A stretch of DNA of 64,000 bases from Thalassovita aquimarina (GTDB lineage: Bacteria; Pseudomonadota; Alphaproteobacteria; Rhodobacterales; Rhodobacteraceae), in assembly GCF_018219815.1 (NCBI RefSeq), contig NZ_JADMKU010000005.1:124001-188000 (forward strand), written 5' to 3'. The notes beneath the pieces were generated by a model. It was not told the DNA's origin and searched no databases. It saw only the letters and a program-made list of their open reading frames with translations. Position numbers and translations under genes: made by a program. Shown in pieces: positions 53,466 to 61,336 of this stretch; the first letter of the stretch is position 1; each line of letters opens with the position of its first letter.

Positions 53466-54167
53466 TCAGTCTTCGTTATATCGGTAGCCGATGCCGTAAA
53501 GCGTCTCGATCGCCGCGAAATCGGCGTCGGCCGACCGCATCTTCTTGCGCAGGCGCTTGATATGGCTGTCGATGGTGCGGTCATCAACATAGACCTGATC
53601 GTCATAGGCCACATCCATCAGCTGATCGCGCGATTTCACGAAACCCGGACGTTGCGCCAGCGCCTGCAGAAGCAGGAATTCGGTCACCGTCAGCGACACA
53701 TCCTTGCCCTTCCAGGTCACCGAGTGGCGCAGCGGATCCATCCGCAGGTCGCCGCGTTCGATCACCTTGGTTTCTTCGGTTTCCGGCACCTCGACGCCCG
53801 CCTGGACATCCTGCCGGCGCAACAGCGCGCGGATGCGCTCGACCAGCAGACGCTGCGAAAACGGTTTCTTGACGTAATCGTCGGCCCCCATGCGCAGGCC
53901 CAGGACCTCGTCGATCTCATCATCCTTGGAGGTCAGGAAAATGACCGGCATGGTGGTTTTCTGGCGCAACCGCTGCAGAAGGTCCATGCCGTCCATCCGC
54001 GGCATCTTGATATCCAGAACGGCCATGTCCGGAAGCTTTCGGTTGAATGCATCCAGAGCGGATTGGCCGTCGTTATAGGTTTCAACCTCGAACCCTTCTG
54101 CCTCAAGGGTCATGGCGACGGATGTCAGGATATTCCTGTCATCGTCCACAAGGGCGATCTTCGACAT
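53466..54167 (-). CDS. chvI: response regulator ChvI
   Basis: A 233-aa OmpR/PhoB-type regulator. The receiver domain (1-120) has VDDDRN (7-12), the phosphoacceptor Asp52 in [13 protein letters not shown], and the conserved Thr and Lys ([13 protein letters not shown]). The winged-helix domain (about 140-233) ends [12 protein letters not shown] 54167 with AAAGGA nine bases upstream is preferred; the extension to 54236 lacks conservation. In rhizobia ChvI governs envelope polysaccharide, acid response and central metabolism. It is divergent from pckA, an arrangement conserved across the class. Confidence 0.94.
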   Translation of the reverse strand: MSKIALVDDDRNILTSVAMTLEAEGFEVETYNDGQSALDAFNRKLPDMAVLDIKMPRMDGMDLLQRLRQKTTMPVIFLTSKDDEIDEVLGLRMGADDYVKKPFSQRLLVERIRALLRRQDVQAGVEVPETEETKVIERGDLRMDPLRHSVTWKGKDVSLTVTEFLLLQALAQRPGFVKSRDQLMDVAYDDQVYVDDRTIDSHIKRLRKKMRSADADFAAIETLYGIGYRYNED

Positions 54168-54533
54168 CGGAGAATTCCTTTTACTGCTCTTATTGCCTAT
54201 TTTTTTCCTCATTATGCCCATTTTCCCCCTTGGCAATCAATCGGAAACTGCGAATCAGCCGTGCCATGCACCAGATTTCACGGCAAATTCCTCAACCAAT
54301 GGCTAATTTACCTCACATTCGGCATCGGCACCGGGCGGCGATTGGGGGATTTTCGCCGTGATTGCGCTAACTTGCATTTGGTTGCGCTAACTGCGCCAAA
54401 CCGTCCTGTTCCTTCATGGAAACGTCATGTTAAGAGGCCGGTTATCGGGTGCAGCATCCGGTCGGGAACGGGAGAGGGTTCCGTCCCCGCAGGGAACATC
54501 GCCGCAACTCGCGCGGCTACAGGAGCTTGGCAT
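54168..54533. promoter_or_regulatory. chvI-pckA divergent control region with tandem 11-bp repeats
   Basis: The 366-bp gap has no gene. TTGCGCTAACT occurs at 54362-54372 and again at 54382-54392, exactly 20 bp apart, i.e. two helical turns on the same face of the DNA. Each contains GCGCTAAC, like a half-site of LacI-family regulators of central carbon metabolism (CceR of Rhodobacter, PckR of rhizobia). The region near chvI is AT-rich (TATTTTTTTCC around 54198-54208). The pckA ribosome site AGGAG is at 54521-54525. Confidence 0.6.
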
Positions 54534-56132
54534 ATGACATTTGGACGGGTAAACCCGCAATTCCAGCTGGAAGATCAGGGGATCAAGGGGCTGGGCGATG
54601 TCTTTTACAATCTTATGGAGCCCGCGCTGATCGAAGCCGCGGTCAAGAACGGCGAAGGCACGCTGGGCAAAGGCGGCGCCTTCCTGGTCACCACCGGCAA
54701 GTTCACCGGCCGGTCGCCCAAGGACAAGCACGTCGTCAAGACCGACAGCGTCGCCGACAAGATCTGGTGGGAAAACAACGCGGCGATGTCGCCCGAAGGG
54801 TTCGACAACCTCTATGCCGATATGCTGGAGCATATGAAGGGCAAGAAATACTATGTCGAGGACCTGGTCGGCGGCGCCGATCCGGAACATGCGATCAACG
54901 TCCGCATGGTGACCGAACTGGCTTGGCACGGGCTGTTCATCCGTCACCTGCTGCGCCGTCCCGAACGCGAAGCGCTGGACAGCTTCATCGCCGATTTCAC
55001 CGTCATCAACTGCCCCAGCTTCAAGGCCGATCCCGAACGCCATGACTGCCGCAGCGACACCGTGATCGCGATGAACTTCGACAAGAAGCTGATCCTGATC
55101 GGCAACACCGAATACGCCGGCGAGAACAAGAAATCGGTGTTCACCCTGCTGAACTACCTGCTGCCGGAAAAAGGCATCATGCCGATGCACTGCTCGGCCA
55201 ACCACGCCATCGGCAACCCGGTCGACACCGCGATCTTTTTCGGCCTGTCGGGCACCGGCAAGACCACCCTGTCGGCCGACCCGTCGCGCACCCTGATCGG
55301 CGATGACGAACACGGCTGGTCGGATCGCGGCACCTTCAACTTCGAAGGCGGCTGCTATGCCAAGACCATCGGCCTGAACCCCGAGGCGGAACCGGAAATC
55401 TACGCCACCACCTCGAAATTCGGCACCGTGATCGAAAACATGGTCTATGACGAAGAAACCTTCGAACTGGATTTCGAGGATTCCAGCCTGACCGAAAACA
55501 TGCGCTGCGCCTATCCGCTGGAATATATCTCGAATTCCTCGGACAGCGCGCTTGGCGGCCATCCGAAGAACGTGATCCTGCTGACCTGCGACGCCTATGG
55601 CGTGCTGCCGCCGATCGCGCGGCTGACCCCGGCGCAGGCAATGTATCACTTCCTGTCCGGCTTCACCTCGAAGACCCCGGGCACCGAACGCGGCGTGGTG
55701 GAACCCGAACCCACCTTCTCGACCTGCTTCGGCGCCCCGTTCATGCCGCGCCGGCCGGAAGCCTACGGCAACCTGCTGCGCGAAAAGATCGGCAAGCACG
55801 GCGCGACCTGCTGGCTGGTCAACACCGGCTGGACCGGCGGCGCCTTCGGCACCGGTTCGCGGATGCCGATCAAGGCCACCCGCGCGCTGCTGACCGCCGC
55901 TCTGGAAGGATCGCTGAACGAGGTTGAATTCCGCAAGGACGAAAACTTCGGCTTCGACGTGCCGGTCGATGTGCCGGGCGTCGACCCCCAGCTGCTGGAC
56001 CCGCGCCAGACCTGGGCCGATCCCGCCGCCTATGACGCGCAGGCCGCCAAGCTGGTGCAGATGTTCGCAGACAATTTCGAACAGTACCTGCCTTACATCG
56101 ACGAGGATGTGAAAGCCGCCGCGATCGGCTGA
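54534..56132 (+). CDS. pckA: phosphoenolpyruvate carboxykinase (ATP)
   Basis: Turns oxaloacetate into PEP with ATP, the entry step of gluconeogenesis from organic acids and acetyl-CoA. The 532-aa enzyme shows RSPKDKHVV (about 64-72), the P-loop [16 protein letters not shown] (237-252, kinase 1a), LIGDDEHGW (kinase 2, metal Asp) and [20 protein letters not shown] (about 436-455). ATG 54534 has AGGAG at the right distance; the longer open frame upstream overlaps chvI on the other strand. Expression should depend on carbon source, and on the tandem repeats upstream by inference. A strong terminator follows. Confidence 0.97.
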   Translation: MTFGRVNPQFQLEDQGIKGLGDVFYNLMEPALIEAAVKNGEGTLGKGGAFLVTTGKFTGRSPKDKHVVKTDSVADKIWWENNAAMSPEGFDNLYADMLEHMKGKKYYVEDLVGGADPEHAINVRMVTELAWHGLFIRHLLRRPEREALDSFIADFTVINCPSFKADPERHDCRSDTVIAMNFDKKLILIGNTEYAGENKKSVFTLLNYLLPEKGIMPMHCSANHAIGNPVDTAIFFGLSGTGKTTLSADPSRTLIGDDEHGWSDRGTFNFEGGCYAKTIGLNPEAEPEIYATTSKFGTVIENMVYDEETFELDFEDSSLTENMRCAYPLEYISNSSDSALGGHPKNVILLTCDAYGVLPPIARLTPAQAMYHFLSGFTSKTPGTERGVVEPEPTFSTCFGAPFMPRRPEAYGNLLREKIGKHGATCWLVNTGWTGGAFGTGSRMPIKATRALLTAALEGSLNEVEFRKDENFGFDVPVDVPGVDPQLLDPRQTWADPAAYDAQAAKLVQMFADNFEQYLPYIDEDVKAAAIG

Positions 56133-56162
56133 TCGCCGGACGTACCCTGCAACACGCCAAAG

Positions 56163-56195
56163 ACGCCCCGGCCATTGGCCGGGGCGTTTCTTTTT
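56163..56195 (+). terminator. rho-independent terminator of pckA
   Basis: ACGCCCCGGCC (56163-56173) pairs perfectly with GGCCGGGGCGT (56177-56187), loop ATT, followed by TTCTTTTT. Confidence 0.93.
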
Positions 56196-56236
56196 GCACG
56201 CTCTCCGTGGATCGCGCGGCAGCGGAAACCCGGGTT

Positions 56237-56956
56237 TCAGGCCGCGTGCGCCGGTTCCATCACTTCCTTGGTCGGCACATGCATGACATGGCGCAAATCC
56301 TCCAGCGCCATCCAAACCATGTTGCAATCCAGCGGCTCGTTGCGGCCCTCGATCTTCCAGCTCAGGCAATAGGGATCGCAATGCATGTAGCCTTCGCGTT
56401 CGGCCAGCCCGCGCCGGGCGATCGGACGCAGCATGAAGCCGAACAGAAAATCCGGCTGCCAGTGCAACATCGCCGTCAAAAACGAAAAACGGGCAAGCAA
56501 ATCGATCAATCCGCGGCCGCGATAGGCCGAATCATCTTTAAGCCACATTTCACCATGATACACCGCGCGGCCGGTAATCTTGGCCGCTCCGGGCCCCGGG
56601 CGGAACCACGATCCATCGTGATCGATGCCCACTCCACCGGGCGGAAAATCCCCGAAACGGGACGAAAGATACCGCGCCAAGGTTTGATCATACAGGTCCA
56701 GAAGGCGCATTGCCTGGGTATGAACCAAGACCCCCTTGGAATTGCGGCCTATGATCCAAATGCCTCGGGCTGCTGGTAAAAATTGCTTTGTCGGATCAAA
56801 GGGAGGCCCCAGCGGCTGTTCCGGTCGGCCATCCTTCACGATCTGGGCATATCTTTCGAAATCGTCACCGACTTCGATATGCAGATGCTGGGACTTCAGG
56901 GCATTGGCGGTCTCAGACAGGTACCGCGCTCCATCAAATACATCTTGTATGCTCAT
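56237..56956 (-). CDS. hypothetical protein with GNAT-like C-terminal half
   Basis: A 239-aa protein of no family I can name. The segment DSAYRGRGLIDLLARFSFL (about 142-160) has the R-G-x-G-x arrangement that binds the acyl-CoA pyrophosphate in GNAT enzymes, followed by HWQPDFLFGFMLRPIARRGL and AEREGYMHCDPYC, resembling the strand-helix end of that fold. It could be an acyltransferase, though sequence support is thin. AGGAG eight bases before ATG 56956 is strong. It lies 40 bp after the LysR-like gene, so the pair forms an operon; the upstream member probably controls it. Cytoplasmic; no signal peptide. Confidence 0.72.
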   Translation of the reverse strand: MSIQDVFDGARYLSETANALKSQHLHIEVGDDFERYAQIVKDGRPEQPLGPPFDPTKQFLPAARGIWIIGRNSKGVLVHTQAMRLLDLYDQTLARYLSSRFGDFPPGGVGIDHDGSWFRPGPGAAKITGRAVYHGEMWLKDDSAYRGRGLIDLLARFSFLTAMLHWQPDFLFGFMLRPIARRGLAEREGYMHCDPYCLSWKIEGRNEPLDCNMVWMALEDLRHVMHVPTKEVMEPAHAA

Positions 56957-56996
56957 TTTGGACTCCTGTGCTGCACACAACAACAGGATGCCCAAC

Positions 56997-57899
56997 CTAG
57001 GCGGAAATGTCTTTCGATTGTTCCCGCATCGCGGGAGCGCCCTCCATCAGTTCCTCCGCCGGCATGGATTCGATAATCTCCTGCGACAGGCCCTCGATCT
57101 GCAGATCATAGCTCCGCACCACGATCGATCCCATCGCGAAACTGTCGTCGGGATAGCGGCATCCCAGCAACAGCCGCTTGAAGCTGATCGGTTCCGGCCC
57201 GCCCTCTTCGCCCCGGTCCATCAGCGTGTGAACGTGGTCATAACGCAGCCCGCGACTGGCGCGGATTTCCTCGAACGGCTGCGACAGCTGCACCGCGTGG
57301 GACGCCCCGCCGGGCAGCGCCGGAACCGCGCGGCCGATCGAACTGCTTTCCCAACGCCAGCCATACCATGTCGCATAGGACGATTTGCTGCCCACCGCGG
57401 TGCAGATCCAGTCCTCGGCCGATTTGCGGAACACCATCAGGCTTTCGCGGATCGGATCGAAGGCTTCATGGGTGATCACCCCTTCCGCCTCGGCCCAGCA
57501 TTTCACCGCCTTTTTCAGCAATTCGTTCTGGCCGGTCCAGATATCGCTGATCGGATGCTGCTGCAGGTAAAAACGCCAGCCGTCCGGATCTTCCTTGCCG
57601 ATATGGAACAGGCCGCCGATATGACCGGTTTCATTGTTCAGCCACGCGGCGCCGCGCGCCTGGATATCCTGCGCCTCGCGCAGGCAACTGCGGCCCGCAT
57701 CGGTCAACTGGTATTGCCGGTCGACGATGACGAAAAGCTGCTCGCCCTTGAGTTCTTCGAGGATGTTGATATGGCGGCGCACCGTCTGCCGGGTGGAATC
57801 CAGTTGCGCGACCGTGTGTGACAGGTTCAACGTCTCCGCCAAGGAGGTAAAGGAGCGTAAAAGTTCGAACAGCAACGGGTGATTCTTCAACTCCGCCAT
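56997..57899 (-). CDS. LysR-like winged-helix protein with an unrelated C-terminal domain
   Basis: A 300-aa protein. Residues ~8-75 look like a LysR-type DNA-binding domain: LRSFTSLAETLNLSHTVAQL, then STRQTVRRHINILEELKGEQ, then LFVIVDRQYQLTDAGR. The remaining ~220 residues do not resemble the periplasmic-binding-protein-like sensor of LysR regulators; they include SKSSYATWYGWRWESSSIGR (about 163-182) and a Trp-rich WTGQNELLKKAVKCW stretch. It may be a regulator with a new ligand domain. Downstream is the GNAT-like gene; upstream, divergent, is an XRE gene. Codon usage is like the neighbours. Confidence 0.72.
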   Translation of the reverse strand: MAELKNHPLLFELLRSFTSLAETLNLSHTVAQLDSTRQTVRRHINILEELKGEQLFVIVDRQYQLTDAGRSCLREAQDIQARGAAWLNNETGHIGGLFHIGKEDPDGWRFYLQQHPISDIWTGQNELLKKAVKCWAEAEGVITHEAFDPIRESLMVFRKSAEDWICTAVGSKSSYATWYGWRWESSSIGRAVPALPGGASHAVQLSQPFEEIRASRGLRYDHVHTLMDRGEEGGPEPISFKRLLLGCRYPDDSFAMGSIVVRSYDLQIEGLSQEIIESMPAEELMEGAPAMREQSKDISA

Positions 57900-57986
57900 G
57901 TGACCCCTTATGGTAGCGTCAGGCGTTAACTACACTCGGAATAGTAACAACCAGCACCACTTCCACGTTGAAAAGACTGCTTGACC

Positions 57987-58000
57987 CCTGTTTTTACAGG
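57987..58000. promoter_or_regulatory. 14-bp inverted repeat in the LysR-like/XRE divergent gap
   Basis: CCTGTTTTTACAGG is a perfect inverted repeat (CCTGT/ACAGG around TTTT) 88 bp before the LysR-like start and 132 bp before the XRE start. It overlaps a TTGACC (57981-57986) -35-like box. It is a good candidate operator for one of the flanking regulators. The remainder of the gap (58001-58131) is AT-rich, with a near-palindrome GATGATTTTTATT...AATTCATC at 58034-58068. Confidence 0.45.
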
Positions 58001-58131
58001 CCTTCGAAAGCAGGTAAAGCCCCCCTATACTGATGGATGATTTTTATTCCCGTCAAGAAAATTCATCATCAGTTGATTGAATGGATCCGAATTGTTTTCT
58101 TCTTCTGGTAGTCTAGAGATGGAAGTTAGAT

Positions 58132-58506
58132 ATGTCGCACCCAGTAGATGTTCACGTAGGCAAGAAACTGAAGAACCTTCGCGTGCTGCGCGGACTGACC
58201 CAAACCGATGTCGCCAAGGGGTTGAATATCTCGTTCCAGCAGGTTCAAAAGTACGAACTTGGCCGTAACCGCATTTCGGCCAGCAAGCTGTTCGAAATTT
58301 CCAATATCCTGAACGTTCCGCCGTCCTACTTCTTTGAAGGGCTGGACCAGACCGCCGACGAAAACACCCCGGTGATCGACGAGGAAACCGCGCGCATCGC
58401 ATCGGTCTTCAGCAAGATCAAGGATGAACGCCTGAAGGCGCAGATCCGGTCCTTCGTCGACGCGGTTGCCGGTTATGTGCCCGCCGACGACGCGACGACG
58501 CACTGA
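58132..58506 (+). CDS. XRE family helix-turn-helix regulator
   Basis: A 124-aa regulator. The helix-turn-helix (about 10-65) reads VGKKLKNLRVLRGLTQTDVA then KGLNISFQQVQKYELGRNRI and SASKLFEISNILNVP, a typical Cro/CI domain with the QKYE-x-GxN-x-IS signature common in alphaproteobacteria. The C-terminal ~45 residues are helical and may dimerise. ATG 58132 is preceded by GATGGAAGTTAGAT with a GGA core. It is divergent from the LysR-like gene and convergent with the TauE/SafE gene, which ends four bases beyond its stop. Confidence 0.9.
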   Translation: MSHPVDVHVGKKLKNLRVLRGLTQTDVAKGLNISFQQVQKYELGRNRISASKLFEISNILNVPPSYFFEGLDQTADENTPVIDEETARIASVFSKIKDERLKAQIRSFVDAVAGYVPADDATTH

Positions 58507-58509
58507 TCG

Positions 58510-59280
58510 TCAGTAGAAAACGGCGCGGCGCACAAGGTTCAGCGCCGCGACGAAAAGCACGATCAGGGTGACACGGCGAAACGTCGCCTGATCGATCCGG
58601 TCATGCACCTGCAGCCCGATCCAGGTCCCGGCAAGCGCCGGGATCAGCAGCGCGGCGGAAAACATCGCGGTGTCGCTGCGCACCACGCCGGACCCGATAT
58701 GCGCGCCCAAGAGCGCCACCGCGCCAAGACCATAGATCACGCCCTGGATGCGCAGCTGTTCAGCCTTCGGCGTGTCCAGCGCAGTCAGGTACAGCACTGT
58801 GGGCGGCCCCCAGACGCCGGACATGCCGCCGACCAGACCGGCAAATCCGCCGATCGCCGCCTCGATCGCGCCCCGCCCGCTTTCCGGCAGCCGCAGCCGA
58901 ACCCCCATCAGCTGGATCAGCACGAACACCGAAACCGGTGCGCCGATCAGCAGCAGCATCACCTGCGGCGAAATCAGCCGCACCAGTTGCGCGCTGGCCA
59001 GGATCGTCACCAGCCCGACCAGCAGGAACACCCGGAACCGCTTGACCGAAGCCCAGGCCGCCGCCCGCCCCTGCCGCAGCGCCTGCCAGCCATTGGTCGC
59101 CACGGTCGGCAACATCAGCCCCGCCAGCGCCAGCTGCGGGTCGATGAAACTGCTCAGGCCGGAAATCAGGATCATCGGCATGGCGAAGCCCACCATCCCC
59201 TTGATGAACCCTGCCAGCAGGGCGATCACGCAGGCAGACGCGAAGACCTGCGGCGACATGAGCGTAAAAAGCGTATCCAT
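58510..59280 (-). CDS. TauE/SafE (TSUP) family transporter
   Basis: A 256-aa inner-membrane protein with eight or so hydrophobic segments. The TSUP fold is shown by the repeated motif pair AGFIKGMVGFAMPMILISGL (23-42) and GGFAGLVGGMSGVWGPPTVL (143-162), including the conserved G-x-GGG-like MVGFAMP/GMSGVWGPP sites. The family exports sulfite, sulfoacetate or other organosulfonates. ATG 59280 gives a full first helix. The substrate cannot be deduced from the neighbours. The frame remains open far upstream, but that part is antisense to mcd. Confidence 0.88.
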   Translation of the reverse strand: MDTLFTLMSPQVFASACVIALLAGFIKGMVGFAMPMILISGLSSFIDPQLALAGLMLPTVATNGWQALRQGRAAAWASVKRFRVFLLVGLVTILASAQLVRLISPQVMLLLIGAPVSVFVLIQLMGVRLRLPESGRGAIEAAIGGFAGLVGGMSGVWGPPTVLYLTALDTPKAEQLRIQGVIYGLGAVALLGAHIGSGVVRSDTAMFSAALLIPALAGTWIGLQVHDRIDQATFRRVTLIVLFVAALNLVRRAVFY

Positions 59281-59470
59281 AAGATCTGTTAGAGCACAGC
59301 CCCGAAATGCTGCAACAGGAAAACGCTCGGTCCGTTCGGGGGCCCCTGTGGAATATCGCACAATTCTTGGCTTTAGCTCGCGGGACACTACTTTCAAGCG
59401 TGAAACCCCGCCCTCCCCCATAGCCAACACGCAACTTTCGAACCTCCAAGTGTCGCAATTGGTATTTTTG

Positions 59471-59481
59471 TTGCGCTGCAA
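59471..59481 (+). promoter_or_regulatory. TTGC-GCT-GCAA palindrome upstream of mcd
   Basis: TTGCGCTGCAA (59471-59481), followed by CTGCAAAAGG, stands 45 bp before the mcd ATG in the 246-bp gap between divergent TauE/SafE and mcd. RamB/ScfR-type regulators of acyl-CoA metabolism bind TTTGCAAA-like sequences, so this may be an operator. No clear -35/-10 pair was found. Confidence 0.4.
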
Positions 59482-59526
59482 CTGCAAAAGGAATATGTCA
59501 CACCGCAGCAATTGAGGATATGATTC

Positions 59527-61206
59527 ATGGCCCATGACGGACAGGACCTGACGATGACCGATACCGCACTTCTCCCCGACCTGCTGACATTGACCGGCGC
59601 GGCCGTGGCCCCGGTCAATGCATTGGTGGAAACCGCAACCGCCCATGTACGCGATGCCGTGTCGCGCGACGGCCGGGTGTCCGGCGCCGCGCTGGAAGCC
59701 GACCAGGCGATGGCGCATGGCCTGTCCTGGCTGGCCACCTATGGCCAGTCGCTGACCCAGATGCAGGCCTGGGCCGAGCGCCTGACGGCCGATGGCAAGT
59801 TCGGAGAGATGGAACAACTGATCCACCAGATCGCCTTTGGCGAATACCTGGCCCAGATCAAGGGCGGCATCCCGATGAGCCAGGGCGAAATCGCCCGCCT
59901 GTCCGACCTGGGCGTGGATGGTGCGTCGCTGGAAACCGACGCGATTTCGACACTGATCGCGCGCGGCAACAGCCAGGCCGCCCGCACCCGCCTGGTCGAG
60001 CTGATGCGCGACAATGCCGGCCACGCCACCTTCGGCGCCAGCGGGTTGGACGAGGAACTGGAAATGATCCGCGAACAGTTCCGCCGCTATGCCGATGAAC
60101 GGGTCGCCCCGAACGCCCACGACTGGCACCTGAAGGACGATTTCATCCCGATGGAGATCATCGAGGAACTGGCCGAAATGGGCGTGTTCGGCCTGACCAT
60201 CCCGGAAGACTTCGGCGGGCTGGGCCTTTCCAAGGCATCGATGGTGGTGGTGTCCGAAGAACTGTCGCGCGGTTATATCGGCGTCGGCTCGCTCGGCACC
60301 CGCTCGGAAATCGCCGCCGAACTGATCTTGGCCGGCGGCACGGATGCGCAGAAGGAACAGTGGCTGCCGAAACTGTCCAGCGGTGAAATCCTGCCCACCG
60401 CCGTGTTCACCGAACCCAATACCGGGTCCGACCTCGGCAGCTTGCGCACCCGCGCGGTCAAGACGGAATCCGGCGATTATGAAATCACCGGGAACAAGAC
60501 CTGGATCACCCACGCCGCCCGCACCCATGTGATGACCCTGCTGGCCCGTACCGATCCCGACAGCACCGATCACCGCGGCCTGTCGATGTTCCTGGCGGAA
60601 AAGACCCCGGGCGACGACGAAAACCCGTTCCCGACCGAAGGCATGACCGGCGGCGAAATCGAGGTTCTGGGCTATCGCGGCATGAAGGAATATGAACTGG
60701 GCTTCGACCAGTTCAAGGTGAAGGGCGAGAACCTGCTCGGCGGGGTCGAGGGCCAGGGCTTCAAGCAGCTGATGAAAACATTCGAGGCCGCCCGCATCCA
60801 GACCGCCGCCCGCGCCATCGGCGTGGCGCAGAACGCGCTCGAGGTGGGCATGCAATATGCCGAGGACCGCAAGCAGTTCGGCAAGTCGCTGATCCACTTC
60901 CCGCGCGTCGCCAACAAGCTGGCGATGATGGCGGTGGAAATCATGGTGGCACGGCAGCTGACCTATTTCTCGGCCTGGGAAAAGGACCACGACCAGCGCT
61001 GCGATCTTGAGGCCGGGATGGCGAAGCTGCTGGGCGCCCGCGTCGCGTGGGCGGCGGCGGACAACGCGCTGCAGATCCACGGCGGCAACGGCTTCGCGCT
61101 GGAATACCAGATCAGCCGCATCCTGTGCGATGCACGGATCCTGAACATCTTCGAAGGCGCGGCCGAGATTCAGGCCCAGGTGATCGCCCGGCGGTTGCTG
61201 GGCTGA
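59527..61206 (+). CDS. mcd: (2S)-methylsuccinyl-CoA dehydrogenase
   Basis: A flavin-dependent acyl-CoA dehydrogenase that should oxidise methylsuccinyl-CoA to mesaconyl-CoA in the ethylmalonyl-CoA pathway. The 559-aa protein has a ~170-residue N-terminal extension (GEMEQLIHQIAFGEYLAQI, with IKGGIPMSQGEIARL next) before the usual dehydrogenase core, which is characteristic of Mcd. The core shows FTEPNTGSDLGSLRTRAV (about 297-314), GNKTWITHAAR, the RIQTAARAIGVAQNAL helix and QIHGGNGFALEYQISRILCD (516-535). ATG 59527 has GAGGA nine bases before it; ATG 59554 is an alternative. A terminator follows. Substrate assignment rests on architecture plus mce elsewhere in the window. Confidence 0.82.
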   Translation: MAHDGQDLTMTDTALLPDLLTLTGAAVAPVNALVETATAHVRDAVSRDGRVSGAALEADQAMAHGLSWLATYGQSLTQMQAWAERLTADGKFGEMEQLIHQIAFGEYLAQIKGGIPMSQGEIARLSDLGVDGASLETDAISTLIARGNSQAARTRLVELMRDNAGHATFGASGLDEELEMIREQFRRYADERVAPNAHDWHLKDDFIPMEIIEELAEMGVFGLTIPEDFGGLGLSKASMVVVSEELSRGYIGVGSLGTRSEIAAELILAGGTDAQKEQWLPKLSSGEILPTAVFTEPNTGSDLGSLRTRAVKTESGDYEITGNKTWITHAARTHVMTLLARTDPDSTDHRGLSMFLAEKTPGDDENPFPTEGMTGGEIEVLGYRGMKEYELGFDQFKVKGENLLGGVEGQGFKQLMKTFEAARIQTAARAIGVAQNALEVGMQYAEDRKQFGKSLIHFPRVANKLAMMAVEIMVARQLTYFSAWEKDHDQRCDLEAGMAKLLGARVAWAAADNALQIHGGNGFALEYQISRILCDARILNIFEGAAEIQAQVIARRLLG

Positions 61207-61238
61207 TCCGCCTTCACAAACGGATTCTTCCCCAACTG

Positions 61239-61265
61239 GCGCGGCCCTTCGGGCCGCGCTTTTTT
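61239..61265 (+). terminator. rho-independent terminator of mcd
   Basis: GCGCGGCCC (61239-61247) pairs with GGGCCGCGC (61251-61259) around a TTCG-type loop; TTTTTTG follows at 61260-61266. Confidence 0.92.
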
Positions 61266-61270
61266 GTTTC

Positions 61271-61325
61271 GCCGGGCCGGTGGCCCGGCAATGCCTCCGG
61301 CGGGGATATTTGGAAAAAGAAGAAG
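61271..61325. repeat. interspersed element copy 2 (GC hairpin plus GGGATATTT and polypurine tract)
   Basis: GCCGGGCC (61271-61278) pairs with GGCCCGGC (61282-61289). The block at 61303-61325 begins GGGATATTT and ends AAAAAGAAGAAG. This block is the reverse complement of the first copy at 613-635 with 21 of 23 matches (GG versus TT in the middle). It lies between the mcd terminator and the convergent SLAC1/TehA gene. Confidence 0.65.
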
Positions 61326-61336
61326 CCGGGAGACGG

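Noticed and set aside
54414-56381. A 655-codon minus-strand frame opposite pckA
   Set aside because: Pure antisense of pckA with His/Gly/Arg-rich nonsense composition; no family motif or ribosome site.
58502-58514. ACTGATCGTCAGT palindrome at the XRE/TauE-SafE junction
   Set aside because: Five-bp arms spanning two stop codons; too short to support a terminator or operator.
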